Shown: positions 43,141-52,548 of the stretch, in pieces | Layout: every line of letters begins with the position of its first letter | Numbering within the stretch: the first letter of the stretch is position 1 | NCBI RefSeq assembly: GCF_002091475.1 | Contig: NZ_BCTR01000010.1 | Location: 1-64,000, forward strand | Source: Sphingomonas azotifigens NBRC 15497 | Lineage (GTDB): Bacteria; Pseudomonadota; Alphaproteobacteria; Sphingomonadales; Sphingomonadaceae | DNA length: 64,000 nt | Reading direction: 5' to 3' | Notes under the pieces: generated by a model | What the model was told of the DNA's origin: nothing | The model's database searches: none | What the model saw: the letters and a program-made list of their open reading frames with translations, nothing else | Position numbers and translations under genes: made by a program

Positions 43141-45167
43141 CAATCGCCCTCCACGCTGCCGGTGGGCGCGACATCGCGCTTGGTCGAATCGGCGGTGCTG
43201 TTCGCCGCCTGGTCGGCAAGCGTGCTGGCGGCTTCCTCGGTATCCTCGGGCGCGGGCGGCGGCGGGGTGGCCTGTGCGGCGCGGAAGGCGGTCCCTTGCG
43301 CGGCCATGCGCGTGGTATAGTCGCCGCCCCAGGTCGGCTCCACTTCGGCCAGCGTCTTCATCGCCAGGTCGCGATCGAACAAATAGGTCATGATGTCCCG
43401 GCCGATCAGCGGCGCGTCGAGGTTGCGGACGGTGTGGCCGTTATGCTCGAGCACGATCGCGGCGGCATATTTCGGATTGTCGTGCGGCGCGAAGCAGACG
43501 AGCAGCGCGTGGTCGCGCATCTTGAACGGCAGCGATCCGTTCTTGAGCACGCCGGTGCGGCGCTCGGCCATGGTGATGCGGCGGACCTGCGCGGTACCGG
43601 TCTTGGCGGCGAGCGCCACGCCCGGCACATACATCCGTGCCGCGCCGCCGGTGCCGCCGCCATTGACCACGCCGTACATCGCGTCGCGCACGATCGCGAG
43701 ATCCTCCTGGCTGACCGGCAGCGGCTGCGCCCCCGACGGGCCGTTGGCAAGCAGGCGCGGCACCAGGATCTTGCCCGAGCCGAGCCGGCTGGCCATCACC
43801 GCCAGCTGCAGCGGGTTGGCGAGCACATAGCCCTGGCCGATCGAAGCGTTGAGCGAGTCCGCCACCGTCCAGGGATGATGGTATTTCTTCAGCTTCCAGG
43901 CGCTGTCCGGCACCGTGCCGAAGCGCTGGGTGGTGAACGGCATGTCGAACTTCTGGCCGAGCCCGAGCATCCGGGCCATCGGCGCGATCGCATCATAGCC
44001 GACGCGGCGGACCATCTCGTAGAAATAGATGTCGCAGCTCTGCATGATCGCGTTCTTGAGGTCGAGCGGCCCGTGCCCGCCCTTCTTGTGGCAGTGGAAC
44101 ACGCCATTGCCAACCCGCAGCGCGCCCGAACAGACGACGCGGTCGTGCGGACTCACCCCGGCGGCCATCAACGCTAGGCCGTTCATCGGCTTGACGGTGG
44201 AGCCGGGCGGGTAGAGGCCCTGCAGCACCTTGTTCATCAAGGGGACGTGGTCGTCCTCGGAAAGCATCTTCCATTCGGTCTGGCTGATGCCGTCCGAGAA
44301 GCTGTTGGGGTCGTAGGCAGGCATCGACGCCATCGCGAGGATGTCGCCCGAGGCCACGTCGATCACGATCGCCGAGCCGGAATTGGTGCCCAGCCGCCGC
44401 GCGACATATTCCTGAAGGCCTGCATCGATGGTGAGCTTGATGCTCTCGCCGGGCGTGTCGGCGCGGGTTTCGAGCTCGCGGACCGGGCGGCCATGCGCGG
44501 TCACCTCGACCCGCTTGGCGCCGGGCTTGCCCCGGAGGCGCTTGTCGAGCGTCTTCTCCAGCCCGTCCTTGCCCAGCTTGAAGCCCGGCGTGACGAGCAG
44601 TGGATCCTTGTCGAGCTTGAACTGCTCGGCCGAGGCCGTGCCGACATAGCCGATCAGATGGCCGACGCCCGCGCCCAGCGGATAGTGGCGCGCATAGCCC
44701 CGCGTCGGCGCGACGCCGGGCATTTCGGGCTGGCGGACCAGCACGGCGGCGAACCGGTCCCAGTCGAGATTCTCCGCCACCTGCACCGGGCGATAGCCGC
44801 CGGCGCGCTTCAGGTCGGTCTCGATCCGGGCAAGATCCTCGGGGGCGAGATTGAGCAGCCGGGTCAGCTCGGCGAGCAGCTTGTCCTTGTCGACGATGCG
44901 ATCGGGGATCAGGTCGACGCGGAAATCGGTGCGGTTGCTGGCGAGCGGCTTGCCGCTGCGATCGAGCAGCCAGCCGCGGCGCGGCGGGATCAGCGTGTTG
45001 TTGACCCGGTTGCTCTCGGCCTTGAGCTTGTACTGCTCGTTCTCGACCACCGACAGCCACGCCATGCGCCCCGCCAGCACCATGCCGACGGCGCCCTGCG
45101 CCGCGCCGAGCACGACGGCGCGGCGCGAAAAGCTGTAGGTCTGGGCGGCTTCGGTGATCCGCACCAT
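43140..45167 (-). CDS. mrdA: Penicillin-binding protein 2 (elongasome transpeptidase)
   Basis: A 675-residue class B PBP. One membrane anchor (about 18-40) precedes the non-catalytic dimerisation domain and the transpeptidase domain. Serine nucleophile Ser323 lies in PPGSTVKP, SCD forms the second motif and KTGTAQ the third. The C-terminus is extended by about 60 Pro/Ala/Thr-rich residues (ATPPPPAPEDTEEAAS), not present in E. coli PBP2 and presumably disordered in the periplasm. It crosslinks glycan strands made by RodA and is a target of beta-lactams such as mecillinam. Confidence 0.96.
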   Translation of the reverse strand: MVRITEAAQTYSFSRRAVVLGAAQGAVGMVLAGRMAWLSVVENEQYKLKAESNRVNNTLIPPRRGWLLDRSGKPLASNRTDFRVDLIPDRIVDKDKLLAELTRLLNLAPEDLARIETDLKRAGGYRPVQVAENLDWDRFAAVLVRQPEMPGVAPTRGYARHYPLGAGVGHLIGYVGTASAEQFKLDKDPLLVTPGFKLGKDGLEKTLDKRLRGKPGAKRVEVTAHGRPVRELETRADTPGESIKLTIDAGLQEYVARRLGTNSGSAIVIDVASGDILAMASMPAYDPNSFSDGISQTEWKMLSEDDHVPLMNKVLQGLYPPGSTVKPMNGLALMAAGVSPHDRVVCSGALRVGNGVFHCHKKGGHGPLDLKNAIMQSCDIYFYEMVRRVGYDAIAPMARMLGLGQKFDMPFTTQRFGTVPDSAWKLKKYHHPWTVADSLNASIGQGYVLANPLQLAVMASRLGSGKILVPRLLANGPSGAQPLPVSQEDLAIVRDAMYGVVNGGGTGGAARMYVPGVALAAKTGTAQVRRITMAERRTGVLKNGSLPFKMRDHALLVCFAPHDNPKYAAAIVLEHNGHTVRNLDAPLIGRDIMTYLFDRDLAMKTLAEVEPTWGGDYTTRMAAQGTAFRAAQATPPPPAPEDTEEAASTLADQAANSTADSTKRDVAPTGSVEGD

Positions 45168-45170
45168 GGC

Positions 45171-45680
45171 TCAGGCCTTCACCACGTCACGGTCGAGCCA
45201 GGCGCACATTCGCGAGGCGAGCGGGAAGAGCATCGCCGAGGCGCTCGCCTGCAGCAGCAGCGCGGCATCGACCTTGGCCGAAATGGGGGAGGCGAGGAAC
45301 CGCCCTGCGATCAGCACGAAAGCGGTCGCGCCCGCGGCGATGAGCCAGTCCTGCCAGAAATTGCGCCACACGATGCGCGTCTCTAGCACGTCGATGATCA
45401 ACATGCATGCCATCCACAGGAACATCGCCGATCCAAAGGGTTGCCCGCTCACCAGATCGTCGAACAGCCCGAGCGGGGCGGCGACCCACACCCGCAGCGC
45501 ATCGGGGCGCAGCAGCCGCCAGCCGAGCAGCATCAGCAGCCCGAACGGCGGCAGGAAGGGGACGGTCGCCACCACCGGCAGCAGCGTGACCAGCGAGGCG
45601 AGCGCGATCGACAGCGGCGCGAGCCAGCGCGCCCGGGGGCGCGGCGGTTGCACACCCAGCGGCTGCAGGTCGAGTGCCAT
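45171..45680 (-). CDS. mreD: Rod shape-determining protein MreD
   Basis: A 169-residue integral membrane protein with about five helices. PPFGLLMLLGWRLLRP and GLFDDLVSGQPFG are characteristic. It bridges MreC to the RodA/PBP2 machinery. The ATG overlaps the mreC stop; a GTG one codon earlier is possible. Three bases separate it from mrdA, so the whole cluster is probably one transcript. Confidence 0.92.
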   Translation of the reverse strand: MALDLQPLGVQPPRPRARWLAPLSIALASLVTLLPVVATVPFLPPFGLLMLLGWRLLRPDALRVWVAAPLGLFDDLVSGQPFGSAMFLWMACMLIIDVLETRIVWRNFWQDWLIAAGATAFVLIAGRFLASPISAKVDAALLLQASASAMLFPLASRMCAWLDRDVVKA

Positions 45681-46579
45681 CACTTGCCCTTGGGCTTGGG
45701 CGTGGCGGTGGGGAAGGGCTGCGGCGGCGGGGCCGGCTCGGGCAGGAACACGCGCAGCACCATCACGAAATCGGCCATGTCCGGGTTGCTGACCGGCGCG
45801 GCGGTTGCGGAATCGCGGCCGGTCTGGGTGACGCGGCCGAGCGGCACATTGGGCGGGAACACCCCGCCGGTGCCCGATGTCACCAGCAGGTCACCCGCGC
45901 GGAACGGATTGGCGGCGGCATTGGCGGCGCGCACGTCGAGCGTGCCGTCGCCGCGACCGGTGACGATCGCGGGCAGCCCGTCGCTCGCCCGGCGCACGGG
46001 GATGGTGCTGTCCGGATCGGTGATCAGCAGGACGCGCGAGGCGTTCGGCCCGGCCTCGACCACCTGGCCGATCAGCCCGTCGCCGTCGCGCACCGGCTGA
46101 CCCTGGCCGACACGCTGCCAGCTGCCGGCGTTGAGCGTGGCGTAGCGCCGGGTGCTCGACGCCGAGGAATTGACAAGCCGGGCGACGACGATCGTCTCGG
46201 GCGTCGCATCGCGCGCCTTGAGCAGCAGGCGAAGGCGCTGGTTCTCGCGCTCCAGCCCCAGCGCGCGCTGGAGCGCGGCATGCTCGCCCTCGATCTGCCG
46301 CTTGAGCCGCGCATTCTCGCCGCGCACGCCGAAATAGCTGCCGATCCACTCGGGAACGGCGCCAACGCCGCGCCGCACTGTGTCGAGCCCCGAGGAGACC
46401 GGCGTGGTTACCTCGGCGACGGTGCTGCGCAGCGCCGCGAACAGATGCGGGTTGTACCGCGAGACCAGCACGAGCCCGCCGCCGATCAGCAACAGGCCGA
46501 TCGCCGCCACATAGCTGAAGAACAGCCCATATTGCGCCCGTCGCGAAAACCCCGGGCGCCGATTCCGTGGCGGCGCCAT
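45680..46579 (-). CDS. mreC: Rod shape-determining protein MreC
   Basis: A 299-residue bitopic protein. One N-terminal helix (about 17-36, FFSYVAAIGLLLIGGG) is followed by a coiled coil (GENARLKRQIEGEHAALQRA) and the beta-barrel domain (RYATLNAGSWQRVGQGQPV). A proline-rich C-terminus (LPEPAPPPQPFPTATPKPK) ends the protein. It forms filaments in the periplasm that activate PBP2. It is 16 bases after mreB. Confidence 0.94.
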   Translation of the reverse strand: MAPPRNRRPGFSRRAQYGLFFSYVAAIGLLLIGGGLVLVSRYNPHLFAALRSTVAEVTTPVSSGLDTVRRGVGAVPEWIGSYFGVRGENARLKRQIEGEHAALQRALGLERENQRLRLLLKARDATPETIVVARLVNSSASSTRRYATLNAGSWQRVGQGQPVRDGDGLIGQVVEAGPNASRVLLITDPDSTIPVRRASDGLPAIVTGRGDGTLDVRAANAAANPFRAGDLLVTSGTGGVFPPNVPLGRVTQTGRDSATAAPVSNPDMADFVMVLRVFLPEPAPPPQPFPTATPKPKGK

Positions 46580-46595
46580 CGCCGTTGGCCTTTCG

Positions 46596-47636
<1,041 letters not shown>

Positions 47637-47789
47637 CTATTGATCCGTCCTGCCGGGTCGGGCGCCCCCCGTCCGGCTGCTCGCACAAAAAGTTTCTGCC
47701 CGAACCCTTTCCGGGACGGCGGGAAATCCGGCCTGGTGTCATGCGGATGCGGGTCGCGGGAGGCCGTCGCTTGGGCTACAGCGAATGCC

Positions 47790-49625
47790 ATGTCAATACG
47801 CCGCCTGCCCGAACATCTTGTCAATCGTATTGCAGCCGGCGAGGTGGTCGAACGCCCCGCCAGCGCGCTGAAAGAACTGGTCGAAAACGCCATCGACGCC
47901 GGGGCGACCCGGATCACGGTCAAACTGGCCGGCGGCGGCATCGAATTGATCGAGGTTATCGACGATGGCTGCGGCATGGCGCCGGCCGAAATGGCGCTCG
48001 CGCTCGAGCGCCACGCCACGTCCAAGCTGCCGACCGACGATATCGAGCATGTCGCGACATTGGGGTTCCGGGGCGAGGCGCTGCCCTCGATCGCGAGCGT
48101 CGCGCAGCTGACGCTGGAAAGCCGGGTGCGCGGCGCCGAGGGCTGGTCGCTGACGGTGGATAACGGCACGCTGCTCGCCGAGGGGCCGGCCGCGCTGCCG
48201 CCGGGCACGCGGGTGCGGGTGGCGGCGCTGTTCGGCCGGGTGCCGGCGCGGCGCAAGTTCCTGCGCTCGACCCGCGCCGAATATGCCGCCTGCCTCGACG
48301 GGATGAAGCGGCTCGCCATGGCGCGGCCCGACATCGCCTTTTCGGTCGAGCATGACGGCCGCCGGGTGCTGAGCGTGCAGGGCGGGGAGAGCCGGCCGGC
48401 GCGGGTGGCCGCGCTGACCGACCGCGCGCTGCAGGAGAACAGCGTCGCGATCGACTTCGAGCGCGAAGGGTTGGTGCTCGGCGGGGTGGCGAGCATCCCG
48501 ACGTTCAACCGCGGCGTGGCGGACCACCAATATCTGTTCGTCAACGGCCGGCCGGTGAAGGACCGGCTGCTCGTCGGCGCGGTGCGCGGCGCCTATGCCG
48601 AGATGCTCGCGCGCGATCGTCACCCGGTGGTGGCATTGTTCCTCGACGTTCCGCCCGAGGTGGTCGACGTCAACGTCCACCCTGCCAAGACCGAGGTGCG
48701 CTTCCGCGACCCGGCCCTGGCGCGCGGGCTGATCGTCAGCGGGCTTCGGCGGGCGCTGGATGTGGCGGGGCATCGCAGCGTGCAGCGGCCGAGCGAGGCG
48801 GCGCTGGGGTTGTGGCAGCCGGGTTCCACGAACTTTAGCCCCTCCCCTTCAGGGGAGGGGTTGGGGTGGGGCAGTGTCTCACCGAGACCAACTTCTGGTC
48901 TGGAATCCCTCCACCCCAACCCCTCCTCCGAGGAGGAGGGGCTAAGAAGGTACTCCGGCGCCGTCCGCGATTCCGGCACCTTCTTCGCTGCCGCACCGCT
49001 CGCCCGCGCCGAACCGGCCCGCCACGAAGCGCCGCTCGCCACCGACTTCCCGCTCGGCGTTGCCCGCGGCCAGGTCGCCAAGACCTATATCGTAGCCGAA
49101 GCCGAGGATGGGCTCGTCCTGGTCGACCAGCATGCCGCGCACGAGCGGCTGGTGCTCGAGCGCATGCGCCGCGCGATGGCTGGCGGCACCGTGCCGTCCC
49201 AGGCGCTGCTCCTCGCCGAGGTAGTCGAACTCGACGAGCCCGGCTGCGACCGGCTCGAAGCGCGGATTGAGGAACTGCGCGCCTTCGGGCTGGAACTGGA
49301 ACGCTTCGGCCCGCGCGCGATGCTGGTCCGCGCGGTGCCGGCCGCGCTCGGCACCGGTGATATCCACGGCCTCGTTACCGATCTCGCCGACGAACTCGCC
49401 AGCTTCGACGAGGCGCTGAGCCTCAAGGAACGGCTCGACCATGTCGCCGCCACCATGGCCTGCCACGGTTCGGTCCGTGCCGGGCGCGTCCTGTCGGTCG
49501 CCGAAATGAACGCGCTGCTCCGCGAGATGGAGGTCACCCCGCATTCGGGCCAGTGCAACCATGGCCGCCCCACCTGGGTGAAGCTGGCGCATGGCGACAT
49601 CGAGAAGCTGTTCGGCCGAAAGTGA
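47790..49625 (+). CDS. mutL: DNA mismatch repair protein MutL with an in-frame palindromic insertion
   Basis: A 611-residue MutL. The GHKL ATPase region has NRIAAGEVVERPASALKELV, DDGCGM and GFRGEALPSI. The C-terminal domain has the nuclease metal motif DQHAAHERLVLE, with CHGSVRAG and CNHGRPT completing the zinc site, so it is a nicking-type MutL as expected without MutH. The linker between domains contains a palindromic element (48835-48945) translated into a Gly/Ser/Pro-rich stretch (SPSPSGEGLGWGS to SSEEEGLRR). Linkers tolerate insertions, so the protein is likely functional. Divergent from mreB. Confidence 0.95.
   Translation: MSIRRLPEHLVNRIAAGEVVERPASALKELVENAIDAGATRITVKLAGGGIELIEVIDDGCGMAPAEMALALERHATSKLPTDDIEHVATLGFRGEALPSIASVAQLTLESRVRGAEGWSLTVDNGTLLAEGPAALPPGTRVRVAALFGRVPARRKFLRSTRAEYAACLDGMKRLAMARPDIAFSVEHDGRRVLSVQGGESRPARVAALTDRALQENSVAIDFEREGLVLGGVASIPTFNRGVADHQYLFVNGRPVKDRLLVGAVRGAYAEMLARDRHPVVALFLDVPPEVVDVNVHPAKTEVRFRDPALARGLIVSGLRRALDVAGHRSVQRPSEAALGLWQPGSTNFSPSPSGEGLGWGSVSPRPTSGLESLHPNPSSEEEGLRRYSGAVRDSGTFFAAAPLARAEPARHEAPLATDFPLGVARGQVAKTYIVAEAEDGLVLVDQHAAHERLVLERMRRAMAGGTVPSQALLLAEVVELDEPGCDRLEARIEELRAFGLELERFGPRAMLVRAVPAALGTGDIHGLVTDLADELASFDEALSLKERLDHVAATMACHGSVRAGRVLSVAEMNALLREMEVTPHSGQCNHGRPTWVKLAHGDIEKLFGRK
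48835..48945. repeat. Composite palindromic element in frame in mutL
   Basis: It runs TTAGCCCC to GGGGCTAA, and its outer arms are mutually inverted. Left hairpin CCCCTCCCCT-TC-AGGGGAGGGG (48839-48860) is followed by TTGGGGTGGGG. Right hairpin is CCCCTCCTCC-GA-GGAGGAGGGG (48920-48941) preceded by CCACCCCAA. A central hairpin AGACCA-ACTTC-TGGTCT occupies 48885-48901. The mutL frame stays open across it. Confidence 0.9.
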
Positions 49626-49632
49626 CCGCCGT

Positions 49633-50283
49633 TCAGGGCTTTTCCGCGTAGCGCACCCGCGTCGCCCGGCCATCGGGGGTGGCGCTGATGTCGACGACGC
49701 AGAGATGCTCCATCGTGCGGTGCGGCGCGCAGCCGATGCCGACGAAGCGGAGCCTGGGGTTGAACAGCAGCCGGCGGTGGCCGCGATCGGCGACGCCATC
49801 GTCGATGATCATCTGCCGCACCACCTGCTCGGCGTCGCTGGAGCCGAAGGCGATCGCCTCGCCGACATAGATGTCGCCGCCGTGCCGCTTCACGCGATCG
49901 CCCGGTCCGCTGCCATCGGCGGCGCGGTGGCCGGCAGCACCGAGGCTGCCCTGTTCGCGTGAGAAATCCAGGGCGGTCTGGGCGAGTATCGGCGCCACGG
50001 TGAGAGGCGGCATCGCAGCTTGCTGCTCGAGAAAGGCGATCGCCTCGTCAACCGCTGCCGTGCCCTCGCGGGTCAGCAGGCCGTCATAATCGCCCGGCAG
50101 GTAGACGATGTTGCCGTCGAAATAGCCGCGATAGACCCGGAGCTCCTCTGCATAGCGTCGCGGGTCGGCGCGGGCGGCGTTGATCTTCGCCAGCACCAGC
50201 TCCTCCAGCGTTCGCGCGCGCGCGGTCGCTGCGAGAACCAAGCCCGCAAGCGCAGCTAACATCGTGAGGACACGTACAGCCAT
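49633..50283 (-). CDS. Exported CAP (SCP/PR-1) domain protein
   Basis: A 216-residue protein with a signal peptide (VLTMLAALAGLVLAATARA) and a CAP domain. The conserved segments are LVLAKINAARADPRRYAEEL at the start, FSREQGSLGAAGHRA (the His), and GEAIAFGSSDAEQVVRQMI before HRRLLFNPRLRFVGIGC. Bacterial CAP proteins are secreted and of unknown activity. ATG at 50283 chosen over a TTG two codons earlier. It converges with mutL after seven bases. Confidence 0.87.
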   Translation of the reverse strand: MAVRVLTMLAALAGLVLAATARARTLEELVLAKINAARADPRRYAEELRVYRGYFDGNIVYLPGDYDGLLTREGTAAVDEAIAFLEQQAAMPPLTVAPILAQTALDFSREQGSLGAAGHRAADGSGPGDRVKRHGGDIYVGEAIAFGSSDAEQVVRQMIIDDGVADRGHRRLLFNPRLRFVGIGCAPHRTMEHLCVVDISATPDGRATRVRYAEKP

Positions 50284-50389
50284 CGGCAAGGCCCCTAGCC
50301 ATAGCGGGCCATACCTTCACGAACGTTGGAATATCAAGCGTAATAATTACGACTGCGTGATGAAAACGATCGCAGTTGGCTTGTGTCCG

Positions 50390-51265
50390 TCATGGTACGC
50401 GAATCAGTCCTTCTTGCGTGACGCTGGCGACCAGCCGGCCATCCCGCGCATAGATGCTGCCGCGGTTGAAGCCGCGGGCATGCCCCGCCCAGGGGCTGTC
50501 GGTCGCATAGAGCAACCATTCGTCGAAACGAAAGGGCTCGTGCAGCCACAGCGCATGGTCGAGGCTTGCGGTCTGCACCTGGCCGCCCGTCCAGCTGACA
50601 CCGTGGGGCAGCATGCAGGTGCCGAGCAGCGTCATGTCGCTGGCATAGGCAAGCATCGCGCGGTGCAGCGCCGGGTCGTCGGGCAGCGGGGCGACGACGC
50701 GGAACCAGCTATATTGGCGTGGCTCACGGGGCTCGGGCTGGAACCAGTTGCGCGGGTTGACCGGGCGGATCTCGATGGGCCGGGTGCGGAGGAAGAAGCG
50801 CTTGAACTTTTCCGGGATCCGGTCGCGGATCTCTTCGCGCAGTTCGGCTTCGGAGCGGAGATCCTCGGGCGCGGGCACCTCGGGCATCGCGTCCTGGTGG
50901 TGGAGGCCTTCGGCGGGCAGCTGGAACGAGGCCGCCATGTTGAGGATCGGCTTGCCCTTCTGCATCGCAATCACCCGGCGATTGGCGAAGCTGCGTCCCT
51001 CGAAATCGCGCACCACGCGGTAGAGGATCGGGTAATCCTCGTCTCCGGGCCGCATGAAATAGGCGTGGAGCGAATGCGCGACCTTGCCGTCCTCCACCGA
51101 GCGCTGCGCCGCCTGCAGTGCCTGGGCGATCACCTGCCCCCCGAACACCCGCCCGACGCCGCCGGGCTGCCGGGCGCCGCGATAGAGATCGGTGTCGAGC
51201 GTCTCGACGTCGAGCAATGCGGTGAGGCCGGCGACCAAGTCTTCCGGGGACTTCTGTTCGCGCAT
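50390..51265 (-). CDS. tesB: Acyl-CoA thioesterase II
   Basis: A 291-residue double hot-dog thioesterase hydrolysing acyl-CoA to free acid and CoA. Signatures are GRVFGGQVIAQALQAAQRSV, HSLHAYFMRPGD and the C-terminal SLDHALWLHEPFRFDEWLL with its catalytic Asp. Cytoplasmic, normal length. The stop of the acyl-CoA dehydrogenase upstream overlaps its start base, so it is the last gene of the lipid-catabolism block. Confidence 0.92.
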   Translation of the reverse strand: MREQKSPEDLVAGLTALLDVETLDTDLYRGARQPGGVGRVFGGQVIAQALQAAQRSVEDGKVAHSLHAYFMRPGDEDYPILYRVVRDFEGRSFANRRVIAMQKGKPILNMAASFQLPAEGLHHQDAMPEVPAPEDLRSEAELREEIRDRIPEKFKRFFLRTRPIEIRPVNPRNWFQPEPREPRQYSWFRVVAPLPDDPALHRAMLAYASDMTLLGTCMLPHGVSWTGGQVQTASLDHALWLHEPFRFDEWLLYATDSPWAGHARGFNRGSIYARDGRLVASVTQEGLIRVP

Positions 51266-52389
51266 CAGTAGCCAGCTGCCTCCGCAAGCGCGTTCGCGTG
51301 ATAGTTCGAATCGCCGAACATCTCGGCGAGCACGCGAGCGCGCTTCATGTAGAAGCCGATATCATATTCGTCGGTCATGCCGATGCCGCCATGCATCTGG
51401 ACACCCTCCTGCACCGCAAGCGTGGTGGCAAGCCCGGTCATCGCCTTGGCGATGGCGACAGCCTCGTCCGCGGGTTCGCCCGCGTCGAGCAATTGCTGCG
51501 CCTTGAGCGTCGCGGCGCGGGCGACCTCCATCTCGCTATAGAGATGCGCGGCGCGGTGCTGGAGCGCCTGGAAGCTGCCGATCAGCGTCCCGAACTGCTT
51601 GCGCTCCTTCAGGTACCCGAGCGTCATGTCGCTCGCCCCCGCGCCGACGCCGAGCAGCTCGGCCGAGGCGCCGGCCCCGGCGGCGCGCAGCAGCCGGCCG
51701 AGCGGGTCGGCACCGGCGTCGATCTCGCCGACCACCGCATCGGCGGTGACCTCGACGCCGTCGAAGGTCGCGTGCGCGGCGAGGCTGGAATCGGCGAGGC
51801 GCTCGGGGCGGAGGTCCAGCCCGGCCGCCTTTGGGTCGATCGCGAACAGGGTGATGCCCGCCGCATCGGTGTCGTTGCCGGCGGTGCGCGCGGTGACCAG
51901 GATCAGGTCGGCGGCATGGGCATGATGGGCGAAGCGCTTGGTGCCGGTCAGCCGGAAGCCGTTGCCCGCGCGCTCGGCCTTGAGCGCCACGGCGCGGCCG
52001 AATTTGGGCTTCTCGTCATGCGCGATGGCGATCACCGCCTCGCCCGCGGCGATGCCGGGGAACCAGCGATCGGCATGGGCGGTGCCCTTCAGCGCCTCGA
52101 CCGCGGCGACGGCGGTGGAGAGGAAGGGGGAGGGGGTGAGGTTGCGGCCGATCTCCTCCAGCACCACGCCCGCCTCGACATGGCCGAGGCCCAGGCCGCC
52201 CGAGGCTTCGGGGATCAGGATGCCGGTCAGGCCCATCTCGGCGAACTGCTTCCACAGATCGCGGCTGAAGCCGGTGGGATCCTTGGCGTCGCGCAGGGCG
52301 CGGAGGTGGCGGACGGGGGCGTGTTCGGCGACGAATTCCCGGGCGGTGTCGCGGAGCATCGTCTGTTCGTCGTTGAGGTAGAGCGGCAT
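51265..52389 (-). CDS. Acyl-CoA dehydrogenase, probable non-catalytic partner subunit
   Basis: A 374-residue ACAD-fold flavoprotein. Present are LYLNDEQTMLRDTAREFV, IPEASGGLGLGHVEAG and QMHGGIGMTDEYDIGFYMKR. The C-terminal tail after HGGIGMTDE ends in MFGDSNYHANALAEAAGY and lacks the IxEGT-type sequence that carries the catalytic glutamate. It therefore looks like the partner of a heteromeric enzyme, as in actinobacterial steroid FadE pairs. The start at 52389 has GGAG eight bases upstream. The paired gene is upstream (52549), separated by a palindromic repeat. Confidence 0.88.
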   Translation of the reverse strand: MPLYLNDEQTMLRDTAREFVAEHAPVRHLRALRDAKDPTGFSRDLWKQFAEMGLTGILIPEASGGLGLGHVEAGVVLEEIGRNLTPSPFLSTAVAAVEALKGTAHADRWFPGIAAGEAVIAIAHDEKPKFGRAVALKAERAGNGFRLTGTKRFAHHAHAADLILVTARTAGNDTDAAGITLFAIDPKAAGLDLRPERLADSSLAAHATFDGVEVTADAVVGEIDAGADPLGRLLRAAGAGASAELLGVGAGASDMTLGYLKERKQFGTLIGSFQALQHRAAHLYSEMEVARAATLKAQQLLDAGEPADEAVAIAKAMTGLATTLAVQEGVQMHGGIGMTDEYDIGFYMKRARVLAEMFGDSNYHANALAEAAGY

Positions 52390-52404
52390 CGGTGTCTCCA
52401 TTCT

Positions 52405-52537
52405 CCCTCTCCCGCCTGCGGGAGAGGGTCGGGGTGAGGGTGAGTCGGGCTGGGGAGGGGCGCGCATTTGCCCCACACACCCTCACCCTTCCGCCGCCTG
52501 GCGGCGGCTCCCTCCCTCTCCCGCAGGCGGGAGAGGG
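52405..52537. repeat. Composite palindromic element between the two acyl-CoA dehydrogenase genes
   Basis: Left hairpin CCCTCTCCCGC-CT-GCGGGAGAGGG (52405-52428) is followed by TCGGGGTGAGGGTGA. The right unit is inverted: CACCCTCACCCTTCCG, an internal hairpin CCGCCGCC/GGCGGCGG, then CCCTCTCCCGC-AG-GCGGGAGAGGG (52514-52537). Same family as 53750. Confidence 0.88.
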
Positions 52538-52548
52538 ATTGCGGTCCC

